NCBI GenBank assembly: GCA_965215845.1
Contig: CBDCEL010000004.1
Span: 2,480,001 to 2,544,000, forward strand
Source of the DNA: Aurantibacter_A sp965215845
GTDB lineage: Bacteria; Bacteroidota; Bacteroidia; Flavobacteriales; Flavobacteriaceae
DNA: 64,000 bases
Direction: 5' to 3'
Program-made: the position numbers and the translations under genes
The notes under the pieces: generated by a model
Databases searched by the model: none
Told to the model about the DNA's origin: nothing
What the model saw: only the letters and a program-made list of their open reading frames with translations
Shown here: positions 19,467 through 27,750 of the stretch, in pieces
Layout: every line of letters begins with the position of its first letter
Numbering within the stretch: position 1 is the first letter of the stretch

Positions 19467-19786
19467 TTCTTATAGTTAGTGTTCGGTTTCAGGATTTTGA
19501 GCGGGGAAGATATGAAAATTGTGACTCGAAAAATCAAAAGGTCTACATGTGGCAGAAGTTATCGGTAATATGCAGCATGTCCGCTTAGCACTTGTAGCCA
19601 TTTACAAAATCGATGAAATTTTCAATGTGGAAAGCTGTTTGTGAAAACAATCGGCCTAAGAAAAAGAAAATAGCTGAAAGGGCTGGCCAGACTATAGTAG
19701 GTGCCACTTAGGCTAAATCGCCTTTGGGTTTTCAATAAGTAGGTAGCCTACAATCACCAAAAGTTGACCACTAGGCCGATTTTTCC
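19467..19786. other. Intergenic region between FkbM gene and the tRNA repeat array
   Basis: 320 bases with no supported gene. It should contain the promoter of the FkbM methyltransferase gene. I see no clear terminator, repeat or RNA gene in it. Confidence 0.5.
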
Positions 19787-20146
19787 AGTAGCGGGGACTG
19801 TATTCGCTTCGGCTTCGCTCAGGATAAACTTCTTGTCCAGTCTAATTTCCAACCCTGGTGAAAGATCAGGAAACAAAAAACCCCACCAGATTCTGATGAG
19901 GTTTCTAGTAGCGGGGACTGGACTCCCTTCGGCTTCGCTCAGGATAAACTTCTTGTCCAGTCTAATTTCCAACCCTGGTGAAAGATCAGGAAACAAAAAA
20001 CCCCACCAGATTCTGATGAGGTTTCTAGTAGCGGGGACTGGACTCCCTTCGGCTTCGCTCAGGATAAACTTCTTGTCCAGTCTAATTTCCAACCCTGGTG
20101 AAAGATCAGGAAACAAAAAACCCCACCAGATTCTGATGAGGTTTCT
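19787..20146. repeat. Three tandem 120-bp units carrying tRNA-Met 3' end and terminator
   Basis: Three direct repeats with exact 120-base period begin at 19787, 19907 and 20027. Each starts with AGTAGCGGGGACTG, which is the reverse complement of the 3' end of the adjacent initiator tRNA gene. Each then contains CTTCGGCTTCGCTCAGG, resembling a dispersed flavobacterial repeat, and ends with a hairpin AAACCCCACCAGA/TCTGATGAGGTTT that acts as tRNA terminator on the minus strand. Units 2 and 3 look identical and unit 1 differs mainly near its left edge. Frames across the array reflect the 120-base period (a multiple of three), not coding. Confidence 0.93.
20109..20145 (-). terminator. Terminator of the tRNA-Met gene
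   Basis: On the minus strand, just after the tRNA 3' end, a stem AAACCTCATCAGA/TCTGGTGGGGTTT (with two G-U or mismatch positions) is followed by a run of six T. Two more copies lie at 19989-20025 and 19869-19905 within the tandem repeats. Confidence 0.75.
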
Positions 20147-20148
20147 AG

Positions 20149-20221
<73 letters not shown>

Positions 20222-20280
20222 ATGTATGTATATGTGCCTTGGAAGCACAATGCTTTTGTTTATCTGCCCAGTCTGGGTAG

Positions 20281-20330
20281 GTACCCCGTCCTGAGCGCCA
20301 GTCGAAGGGTACTGCTCTACCCCGCGATGT
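20281..20330. repeat. Palindromic dispersed repeat plus 21-bp duplicate of tRNA 5' end
   Basis: GTACCC and GGGTAC (20281-20286 and 20307-20312) enclose CCTGAGCGCCAGTCGAAGG, a form of the CTTCGACTNCGCTCAGG repeats scattered in many flavobacterial genomes. Directly beside it, 20310-20330 repeats exactly the 21 bases at 20205-20225, that is, the 5' part of the tRNA-Met gene and a few bases of its leader. Confidence 0.85.
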
Positions 20331-20396
20331 GGAGGGCAAAGATACAACGGTTTTTTATTTTATTCCAAACTTAATCCGACAATTATTGGTTTTGCC

Positions 20397-21077
20397 TTAT
20401 CGCCGCGACTTTTTTCTTCTGAAATCAACAATATTGAATATTTTGGATACCTCATCCAAGTGAACCGTAAAGTCTTCGTAATATTCATTTAAGGAGTGTA
20501 GTAAGAGTATTCCGTTTTCCACATCGTGATCCAAGATGCGCTTTACCAAAATTCCCTCGGTCTGGTGTACAATGACAAAATCCCATTTATTGATATGGAG
20601 TTTGTTGCTCCAGTAATCCCTGCGTACTTCCCGGCACAATAAAACATCTCCTTCCAAAATGCTTTCATAAGAGCCGTTGTCCATGGAGTCGCCTTTTACC
20701 TCAAAACACATATAGTTGCCTTTGGCTTCAAAATCGTTGGCCCATGGAACCTTAGGTAGGTCATCTAGATATTCATCATCTCCAAAACCATTCAAATACC
20801 CGGCATAGGCGAACTTATTGATCAAGGGTACATACATTACATTCATTTCACTAAAGTCGACCGGGATGGTGCGATGCTGGTCTTGGCGCTCAGGCACTCC
20901 ACCTGAAACACGACTTTTTTTCATGTCATTGATTAAAAAGGCCGTGCCCTTACGAACTTTAGTCTCTCCGGCCTCCCATTTCTGTACAGTTCTTGAATTA
21001 ACTTCAAGGGCATCTGCAAACTCCGCCTGGGTCATCTTAAGTTCTTCACGAATTTTTTTTATCTCCAAAGCATTCAA
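20397..21077 (-). CDS. XRE-family repressor with S24 (LexA-like) autoprotease domain
   Basis: 226 residues. An N-terminal helix-turn-helix covers about 8-36 (MTQAEFADALEVNSRTVQKWE). The C-terminal S24 domain has an Ala92-Gly93 cleavage site (FAYAGYLNG), catalytic Ser131 (VKGDSMDNG) and Lys179 (ILVKRI), so it should be self-cleaving on RecA activation, like phage CI repressors. It is transcribed away from the 124-aa unknown gene, and the 107-base gap between them holds repeated ATACGAA-type sites. It probably silences itself and the rightward island genes until DNA damage. Confidence 0.9.
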   Translation of the reverse strand: MNALEIKKIREELKMTQAEFADALEVNSRTVQKWEAGETKVRKGTAFLINDMKKSRVSGGVPERQDQHRTIPVDFSEMNVMYVPLINKFAYAGYLNGFGDDEYLDDLPKVPWANDFEAKGNYMCFEVKGDSMDNGSYESILEGDVLLCREVRRDYWSNKLHINKWDFVIVHQTEGILVKRILDHDVENGILLLHSLNEYYEDFTVHLDEVSKIFNIVDFRRKKSRR

Positions 21078-21093
21078 AACGAACTATTTAAAA

Positions 21094-21179
21094 CAAAAAT
21101 ACGAATTTAATACGTTTTTTATTTGATAAATGCGAATAAAATTCGTATATTTATATCATTAACACGAATGAAAATACGA
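21094..21179. promoter_or_regulatory. Divergent promoter/operator region of the S24 repressor
   Basis: Three related sites are visible: ACGAATTTAATACGT (21101-21115, near-perfect 15-bp palindrome), CGAATAAAATTCG (21133-21145, palindrome) and ACGAATGAAAATACGA (21164-21179). The minus-strand element TATTTTTG (21101-21094) fits the flavobacterial TAnnTTTG box for the repressor and touches site 1. On the plus strand TTG (21123-21125), 20 bases, then TATATTTA (21146-21153) fits a promoter for the rightward gene with site 2 in its spacer and site 3 just before the start codon. The sites are seen; binding is inferred. Confidence 0.65.
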
Positions 21180-21184
21180 AACTT

Positions 21185-21559
21185 ATGGAAATAAACAAGG
21201 AAATGACAAAAAACATAGATAAAGATGTATTTCAAATTTTAATCCAGGGATTGCGTTGCGAGACGGGCAGTGCCATTGAATCCATAAAGATGCTGTCAGA
21301 ATGGGGCCCTTATTCCATTCGGTTTTATGGGGAAATGAGGGATGGCCATCAGTTGGTACTCGAGGACTTCGGGGCACTTTTGAATGGCAAATGGGTAGAA
21401 ATGGAACCCACCAGCTTTCAAATGGTAGTCATGCAAGAACGGCTTACCCAACGCGCCAACCGAATCTACAATGAAATGGAACAGGAACATTGGCGCTTTG
21501 CCCAATGGTTGTCTTATCAGGCCGAATATGGCGAACACTTGGACTGGGAATATGGTTGA
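21185..21559 (+). CDS. Hypothetical protein, first rightward gene of the repressor-controlled island
   Basis: 124 residues, no signal peptide or membrane span, rich in Glu, Met, Trp and Gln. I do not recognise it. The ATG at 21185 lies 5 bases after operator-like site 3 and faces the S24 repressor gene, the place held by cro or early genes in phages, but there is no helix-turn-helix. The C-terminal third (about 78-124) is strongly helical with several tryptophans. A soluble regulator or antirepressor is possible but unsupported. Confidence 0.65.
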   Translation: MEINKEMTKNIDKDVFQILIQGLRCETGSAIESIKMLSEWGPYSIRFYGEMRDGHQLVLEDFGALLNGKWVEMEPTSFQMVVMQERLTQRANRIYNEMEQEHWRFAQWLSYQAEYGEHLDWEYG

Positions 21560-21625
21560 AGAAACAACGGAGTATGGACATAAGCCCTTGGAACAAAATC
21601 AATATAAATATAACATATGCAAAAA

Positions 21626-23032
21626 ATGAAAAAAAGAAACATGAACGGAAACAGAAGGCGCTTTTTGGGTGCCAAAAGAAAATGGGGAACACGATTTAGA
21701 CGATTAAACAGTCCATTGGGATTTTTGTTCTTGCTATTCGTTTTATCCCTGTCCTTTTCATACGGACAACAAACGATTGACATAACCGCAACCGATGCCG
21801 TCAATAGCAATGAACTGGTTACCAAGTCGCAATTGGATGCCGTTTCGGTGTCCATTACGGATGATCAAACATTATCCTTAGCGGGAAATATCCTTACCCT
21901 GGAAAACGGTGGTACTGTAGATCTAGGTCCGATTACCGGGGGCGACGGCCTTGGGGCCGATGGCGACAAAGGGCATCTAACAATCTCGGGAAGCGGTACG
22001 ATAGCCGAAATTGACAACAATGTAATTTCTGCATCCAAGCTATTATACAGTGGGACTCCTACTAACGGCCAAGTGCTTGCATACAATGACGCTGTTAGCG
22101 GCCAGATGGAGTTTGTAAACGCAGGGAGCCTGACAACGGAACAGGCTAACCGTATTACTAACCGAGAATGGGCGGGCTTTAATTGGAAGACCTCCAATGG
22201 AAACCTGACCATTGACGATTTTTTTGCCACCGACACCGGTAATGAAGGCATAAATCGAATTGTAGGAAACCGTAGCGGATCGAGCGTCGAACAAACTTTG
22301 ACAGACGCCCTTATTGGTAATGTAACCCGTTTGACGAACGGCAGCGAAAGCGGTAAGCCTCTTTCTTTTCATGCCCAGGATGAAATCGTCGTGAAGCTGG
22401 AAAGCGGAAGTACTTTTCTTTTCGAGGATATACAGGGCAATACTGGTGATACGTGGACAATGGATGACACGCGGTGCGTAGCTATCCCCGATAACGGAAT
22501 CGATAGGATTCTAGTCGGCGATTGCGGTACGGTGAGTACCGGGGCGGTGGCATATGGCCCTGAACTGAACACGTCGGCAAATGCCACCTCTCCTACCAAT
22601 GAAGCGAACGCAGTAGGTGATTGGGTAGAGAACCAGCCCGGTAATACAAGTATGGTTTCTGTCGCAAATACCGACCCGGGCGGGGGTACTGTCTCACCCG
22701 GTTCTCACATGCTGGAATTTGAATTGATAGGAGCCAACGGTGTGGTGGTCAACTGTGTACTCCCTATAAGCGTTGAGATAGGCGAACAATACCAAGTGAC
22801 TTGGAGAACGGCTGTAAATGTTGTTAATGTTCAACAATCTGGCGCAGCATTCTGGGATGGTGTAAGTGGTGGAACGCAAGTTAGCGACACTACCACATGG
22901 ACAGAGCACACTCAGATTTTGACAGCAACAGGGCCTACTTTCGACGTTCAGGTTTATCCCGGTTCTAACAGTGCGGTGCAAACAGGTGATAAATTATTGA
23001 TGAGTGTTATATCTGTCAAAAAAGTATTATAA
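21626..23032 (+). CDS. Secreted carrier-type protein A (shared leader, beta-repeat, CBM-like C-terminus)
   Basis: 468 residues from the ATG that matches the start of its paralogue at 25036; an ATG 9 bases earlier is also possible. The leader is odd: 30 residues with twelve Lys/Arg, then a hydrophobic core (31-45) ending SYGQQ. Next come the NSNELVTKSQLDAV segment and DDQTLSL..GN.LTLENGGTVDL repeats typical of flavobacterial surface or fibre-like proteins. The last 140 residues look like a beta-sandwich carbohydrate-binding domain. Its stop codon overlaps the next start (TAATG), so the pair is co-translated. Confidence 0.75.
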   Translation: MKKRNMNGNRRRFLGAKRKWGTRFRRLNSPLGFLFLLFVLSLSFSYGQQTIDITATDAVNSNELVTKSQLDAVSVSITDDQTLSLAGNILTLENGGTVDLGPITGGDGLGADGDKGHLTISGSGTIAEIDNNVISASKLLYSGTPTNGQVLAYNDAVSGQMEFVNAGSLTTEQANRITNREWAGFNWKTSNGNLTIDDFFATDTGNEGINRIVGNRSGSSVEQTLTDALIGNVTRLTNGSESGKPLSFHAQDEIVVKLESGSTFLFEDIQGNTGDTWTMDDTRCVAIPDNGIDRILVGDCGTVSTGAVAYGPELNTSANATSPTNEANAVGDWVENQPGNTSMVSVANTDPGGGTVSPGSHMLEFELIGANGVVVNCVLPISVEIGEQYQVTWRTAVNVVNVQQSGAAFWDGVSGGTQVSDTTTWTEHTQILTATGPTFDVQVYPGSNSAVQTGDKLLMSVISVKKVL

Positions 23033-24747
23033 TGAAAAAACTGATTTTAATACTGCCGTTTTTATTTGGGTTCATATCTGAACCTGATTCGGAAGTACCT
23101 ATTCATTTAGATTGGAAAATCTACGACGCACAACCTTATGCACGTTTCGAAAAATCGGAATGGGACACTTTTTCCGACTACGAAAAATCGAACGCATTTT
23201 ATCAGACCTATTTCGTAACGGAATCCGGCAGTAGAAACAACAACGGTCTCAGCGAGGGGAATGCGTGGTCTTTCACACATGCAGTAGAAACGGCGATAGC
23301 AGGTGATTTGGTAAATGTTAAGGCAGGAAGCTATGGCAATAACAAGGCCATTTTTTCGAATGCCGGAACTTCGGGCAACCCTGTTAAATTCGTAGGTTAT
23401 GACAATACACCTGGCGACATCGTTTCGACCCAATACAGTACCTATGTAAATCATTCCGGGGCCGACCCGAATTCATGGCCCGTGTTTGACGGGGGAACCG
23501 ATTTTACAGGGGAAATGTTCCTTGTGACGGCTCCTTGGGTGCACATAGAAAATTTTCAACTAGTAAATGGTAGGGGCGCGGTAGGTTCTTACGCTTCAGC
23601 AACCGACCTTCATTTGAAAAACGTGGTCGGTATCGAAAATGGTGACCAAACAGAAGGAGAGACCACGGGAGGGTCTGCCGGAAAAGGAAGGGGGTTTATT
23701 ATACGTGGAGATAGAAGTGTACTTGAAAATTGCACACAGGAGGATAACACGAGCCAAGCGTTCAATTCGGCAGGAGCCGATGATTTTGTTTGGAAATATT
23801 GTCGAGCGATTTCCGATCATAACCCTAACCCCACAGGTTATTATTTTCTTTTTTCAGGCGGGTCACGAAATGGGGTTGCAGAACACTGTGAAGTAATAAG
23901 AGACCCCGGAAACGTGCACCCCGGTCATGGTTTTGTGATGAAAAACGACGTGCAGAACTGCACTTTTCGGAATGGATATGTTGAATATGCCGCTGTCCAG
24001 GTCATTTTCAAAAATGTCGAGAACAATATTTTCGAGGACATAACAATCCAAGGTTTTAGGAACGACCCGGAATCATCTTCCGTAATAACATGGTCGAACG
24101 GGGCGCACAATAATACCTTTCGCAGAATATTAGTACGGGACAGCGATGTAGGCATGCGTATTAACACATGGGACGATGGGGAGGATGGAACGGGTGCTTC
24201 CAATGACCCTAATATTGATAAAAAGGGAGGGGGCGATTTCAATACCCTTGAAGATTGCATCTTCACCAATATTGGTACTGTAATACAGCATACTTGGGCA
24301 TCCAATGATGGCCCCGCATTTTCGGAGGGAAACGAGTTTAGGAATATCACCATTTATGATGCCAACATTTTTTTATCCACCAATTTCGACGCAAGTGATT
24401 ATGTGTTTGAGAATATAGGGTTGTCGGGAATAGCAAGCAGCAATGCGATTACGGCTAGTACCGCAGGGTCTAATAATGGGGCATTTAACAACTTTTCTTA
24501 TACCAATTGCCTTTATTTTAATTCTAGTGATTCTACATGGCCGAGTGGATGGTCCAGCAGCACCGACCCCCTTTTCGATAATGCAGGGGGTGATGAGATT
24601 GCCGATTATGTAGTGCAACCCGGTAGTCCATGGATAGGGGCCGGAACAAGCGGTCAAGATGTAGGTTACAGGCATCAAGGAGGCGGCACACCACCTACTC
24701 AACAAACAAAAAAAGACCCCTTTTTCGGATTCTTAGGCAATTTTTAA
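23032..24747 (+). CDS. Secreted right-handed beta-helix protein (pectate-lyase or tailspike-like)
   Basis: 571 residues with a short signal peptide (MKKLILILPFLFGFIS). VTESGSRNNNGLSEGNAWSF near 63, followed by repeated turns such as NCTFRNGYVEY, NNIFEDITIQGF and NNTFRRILVRDSDVG, is the pattern of pectin-lyase-fold beta-helices that start after an SGSDSNPGT-like cap. This fold is used by polysaccharide lyases, hydrolases and phage tailspikes. Catalytic residues cannot be assigned. Translationally coupled to carrier protein A. Confidence 0.78.
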   Translation: MKKLILILPFLFGFISEPDSEVPIHLDWKIYDAQPYARFEKSEWDTFSDYEKSNAFYQTYFVTESGSRNNNGLSEGNAWSFTHAVETAIAGDLVNVKAGSYGNNKAIFSNAGTSGNPVKFVGYDNTPGDIVSTQYSTYVNHSGADPNSWPVFDGGTDFTGEMFLVTAPWVHIENFQLVNGRGAVGSYASATDLHLKNVVGIENGDQTEGETTGGSAGKGRGFIIRGDRSVLENCTQEDNTSQAFNSAGADDFVWKYCRAISDHNPNPTGYYFLFSGGSRNGVAEHCEVIRDPGNVHPGHGFVMKNDVQNCTFRNGYVEYAAVQVIFKNVENNIFEDITIQGFRNDPESSSVITWSNGAHNNTFRRILVRDSDVGMRINTWDDGEDGTGASNDPNIDKKGGGDFNTLEDCIFTNIGTVIQHTWASNDGPAFSEGNEFRNITIYDANIFLSTNFDASDYVFENIGLSGIASSNAITASTAGSNNGAFNNFSYTNCLYFNSSDSTWPSGWSSSTDPLFDNAGGDEIADYVVQPGSPWIGAGTSGQDVGYRHQGGGTPPTQQTKKDPFFGFLGNF

Positions 24748-24890
24748 AAAAATGAAGGATGCAGTTTGGAACATATCAACAGTACATAAGTGTCATACGT
24801 TAAAAGGTTTTGATTGAAGGGTGATACGGACCGACCGTTCAACCTCCGGTATAACAATCTGAAGCTTATAAAGATTTCCTGAGGCACATG

Positions 24891-24968
24891 AAAACGGCAT
24901 CATCAAACCCGTCTGCCCATATAGTTTGTAAAAAATTTCGGTACCAGGCATGCGGGTTGCGATGCCCA
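24891..24968 (+). repeat. 78-bp hairpin element, copy 1 (end of cassette 1)
   Basis: Shares 49 identical bases (starting GGCATCATCAAACCCGTCTG) with the element at 27613-27690, and both end GGGTTGCGATGCCCA. The ends GGCATC/GATGCC and inner arms AACCCG/CGGGTT are inverted, so the element can fold into a long stem with a central loop. In this copy the innermost arm is imperfect (TCT against ATG). It lies 144 bases after the beta-helix gene. Confidence 0.85.
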
Positions 24969-25035
24969 TCGATCGGGGCAGGCTTTCATATACCCTTTAA
25001 TAAACAAAATCAAAAAAATAAAATAGATACAAAAA

Positions 25036-26280
25036 ATGAAAAAAAGAAACATGAACGGAAACAAAAGGCCCTTTTTGGGTGCCAAAAGGAAATGGGGAAC
25101 ACGATTAAAACGATTCAACAGTCCATTGGGATTTTTACTATTCCTGTTTGTTCTTAGTTTGTCGTTTTCTTATGGGCAACAGACCATAACGGGTACCCTA
25201 ACGGCTACCGATGCGGTCAATAGCAACGAACTGGTTACCAAGTCACAGTTGGATGCCGTTGCGGCCTCCAGTACTGACGATCAAACATTATCGTTAACAG
25301 GAAATACGCTCACCCTCGAAAACGGTGGCACGGTAGATTTGACCTCCTACCTTGATAATACCGACGGGCAGACCATCACCGATTTTTCCCTTTCGGGCAA
25401 TATTCTGAGCTTGACCCTTTCTGGCGGAAACACGCAGACAGTCGATTTGAGTTCGATCGCCGGGGGCGGGGGAGTGTCTTCAAAAACATTTTCCCCTGTA
25501 ATCGAAGTGACGCAAGACACCACGATTACTTCAACGGCATTTGCGAACAGCAAAAATTTCTTTTGGACCGATTCAGCTACAGATATCAAGGTAACGGTAA
25601 CCGGGGCTGGAATTTCGCCCGGCGAATACGCGACTTTTAGCCAAGAAGGCGAAGGAAGTTTTCAATTTGAGGGAGATGTAGTCTATGGGTTCCAAACGAT
25701 TGACAGCACGTCCATTGTCAATGTGATTAAAAAAGGAACCGGAATAAAGCCCAACGGTTCTTGGGAAGATTATCTATCTGCTACGCCGCACCCTAACGCG
25801 ACAAATCCAAATTCTGAGCTTATAACAGGGGATGCATCGGCCTTTGTGAGTAATGCGAATAGCGCAGTGGAAGAGCCAACAGGTTTCCATTCTCCAGTAG
25901 GGGCTACAGTGTCATCTGTAGCAGATAGCTCAAATAATTATGTAGATTATGTATTAAGGATTACGGCGGATACAAACGGTACTTTAAAAAGAAATAGGTT
26001 TGACCTTGACCACATAAGTTGGGAAAACGGTGAGATATACGAGGTCTACATATTGAACAGGCAAAACAATACCAATGATTCTTTTAGGTATCGTTTGAGC
26101 TTGGGAACTACATCAGGAGATCATAACACTTTTGTTTCTGCCCATACAGATTGGCAACTCGAATCTTTCGAGTTTACATCAGATGGAACTATTTTAAGAT
26201 TAGAGGCATGGGCAAGGAACAGCGCTCTTGCTGGTGAGTATTCCGATGTACTGGTCTCAATAAAGAAAAAAGATGATTAG
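25036..26280 (+). CDS. Secreted carrier-type protein B, paralogue of carrier A
   Basis: 414 residues. The first 90 or so residues closely match carrier A (same basic leader, SPLGFLLFLFVLSLSFSYGQQ-like core, NSNELVTKSQLDAV), and the DNA is nearly identical there. The DDQTLSL/LTLENGGTVDL repeat is followed by a second variant repeat. The middle and C-terminal parts differ, ending again in a beta-sandwich-like domain of about 160 residues. The next gene starts one base after this stop. Shared leader with swapped C-terminus suggests diversification by recombination or duplication. Confidence 0.75.
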   Translation: MKKRNMNGNKRPFLGAKRKWGTRLKRFNSPLGFLLFLFVLSLSFSYGQQTITGTLTATDAVNSNELVTKSQLDAVAASSTDDQTLSLTGNTLTLENGGTVDLTSYLDNTDGQTITDFSLSGNILSLTLSGGNTQTVDLSSIAGGGGVSSKTFSPVIEVTQDTTITSTAFANSKNFFWTDSATDIKVTVTGAGISPGEYATFSQEGEGSFQFEGDVVYGFQTIDSTSIVNVIKKGTGIKPNGSWEDYLSATPHPNATNPNSELITGDASAFVSNANSAVEEPTGFHSPVGATVSSVADSSNNYVDYVLRITADTNGTLKRNRFDLDHISWENGEIYEVYILNRQNNTNDSFRYRLSLGTTSGDHNTFVSAHTDWQLESFEFTSDGTILRLEAWARNSALAGEYSDVLVSIKKKDD

Positions 26281-26281
26281 A

Positions 26282-27571
26282 ATGAAAAATCCAATTTTAT
26301 TACTGTTTTTCTTCACAGTTTGCTTTTATGGCCAGCAAGACAGTGATTACTGGTTAAACCAAGCGGATTTGGGCTGGACAGAGAACGATAGTCTTCATCG
26401 CTATAATGAAGCCGAGGAACCTTGTAATTTAGGAACTACAAATGATAGATGTGGTCAAAATATGTATTATAGCGGCTGGGCTGTTAGTTATCTTTTGGAT
26501 GCTTTTCGAAAAACAGGTAATGTAAAATACCTAAATGAACTTATTGATTTCCATTACATATATAAAGCGAAGTCATCGACTGTAAATATCAACGGCACTA
26601 ACTATGTAGGGTGGCCAGCATGGAATGCTAACGCCCAATCAGGCAAAGAAGACATTCCAAATGGTTCTACTTTGTGGGAAAGCTATTTTTATAGGTATCC
26701 CGCTACGGCTATGAGAAGTATAATGGATGATACTGCTCTTCTCGCCACAACACATAATCAACCAGGTTCGGTAACATGGCCGGGTACAACATACCAAGAC
26801 ATCTATGACGACATCAAAGGCTTTATTGAAGTAAATATTTGGGATAAGTTCGAGGATATGGGATGGGGCAGCATCTATCGTTCCCGTGTACACATGACAA
26901 GCCATTGGGCGAGGTTGGCAATGGAACTTCACGAAATGACAGGCAAGCAAAAGTACCTCGATGCTTTTAATAATATGACACATGATGGTTTTCCTGACTT
27001 GACTGGGGTTCCTTCGGAACGTGTGGGTGAAAGTTTCGAAGGAAACAGCTTTTACAATAACACAAATTATTTATGGGATATGGATATGGACAATACTGTT
27101 AATTCTATTCAGGACACAGATCATTCTCTGGATGTGGCCCAATTTTTTGCTGAAGCTTATTGGCTCAATGAACTAAGCTCAACAGATTACTTTTATAATT
27201 CTACTCACATTGAAGGGCTAAAAGAAACCTTTTTGAATTATTTATACGTTTCACCTTTGAGCAATGGTCGTGACACAAAAAATAATATCGATGGTACCGG
27301 AGGGAGCCAATCTAGCGCAAGCGTTTCTGGTTGGTATATGTTAAGCGGTTGGGAGCCAGAAGTCTCTACATTTATAAATTCTGAGCTGACAGACAGAACT
27401 GACATAGACCCAAGTAGTGGCAATATAAGAAGGGCAAGTATGATAGGGAGTTTGGTTATCGGCCTGTCCATTCGAGAAGGCACTAACCACTATCCATTGA
27501 CCAGTGTTGATACACCAATTTCTCTACTGCAAAGAAGATTAAAAAAAGATTCGGAGACCATTGGATTTTAG
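26282..27571 (+). CDS. Secreted alpha/alpha-toroid-like protein, possible glycosidase or lyase
   Basis: 429 residues from the ATG one base after the carrier B stop; an ATG 9 bases upstream would overlap it. Signal peptide MKNPILLLFFFTVCFYGQQ. The body is built of paired helices with Trp/Tyr-rich turns (MYYSGWAVSYLLDAFRKTGN near 62, MTSHWARLAMELHEMTGKQK near 205), as in alpha/alpha-barrel polysaccharide enzymes. I cannot name the family or catalytic residues. Paired with carrier B as the beta-helix gene is with carrier A. Confidence 0.65.
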   Translation: MKNPILLLFFFTVCFYGQQDSDYWLNQADLGWTENDSLHRYNEAEEPCNLGTTNDRCGQNMYYSGWAVSYLLDAFRKTGNVKYLNELIDFHYIYKAKSSTVNINGTNYVGWPAWNANAQSGKEDIPNGSTLWESYFYRYPATAMRSIMDDTALLATTHNQPGSVTWPGTTYQDIYDDIKGFIEVNIWDKFEDMGWGSIYRSRVHMTSHWARLAMELHEMTGKQKYLDAFNNMTHDGFPDLTGVPSERVGESFEGNSFYNNTNYLWDMDMDNTVNSIQDTDHSLDVAQFFAEAYWLNELSSTDYFYNSTHIEGLKETFLNYLYVSPLSNGRDTKNNIDGTGGSQSSASVSGWYMLSGWEPEVSTFINSELTDRTDIDPSSGNIRRASMIGSLVIGLSIREGTNHYPLTSVDTPISLLQRRLKKDSETIGF

Positions 27572-27612
27572 ATGAAAGGCTAATTGCCCCTTGATTGGTC
27601 GAGAGATATCAG

Positions 27613-27690
27613 AAACCGGCATCATCAAACCCGTCTGCCCATATAGTTTGTAAAAAATTTCGGTACAAAGCAGACGGGTTGCGATGCCCA
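27613..27690 (+). repeat. 78-bp hairpin element, copy 2 (end of cassette 2)
   Basis: Second copy of the element at 24891-24968. Here the inner arms are perfect: AACCCGTCTGC pairs with GCAGACGGGTT, and GGCATC with GATGCC, with small bulges between and a loop CCATATAGTTTGTAAAAAAT. It lies 41 bases after the toroid-like gene and just before the lysis-like cassette. Confidence 0.88.
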
Positions 27691-27750
27691 CATATGCAAA
27701 AGACAAAGTCCAACGGAAAAAAGTTGGGTAAGGGGTTAAAAGGTAGTACA

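Noticed and set aside
19787..20146. CRISPR-like array
   Set aside because: The 120-bp units are contiguous and identical over their whole length, with no variable spacers and no cas genes.
24891..27690. Classical integron cassette array
   Set aside because: The element ends do not fit RYYYAAC/GTTRRRY, cassettes hold two large genes each, and no integrase gene is in the window.
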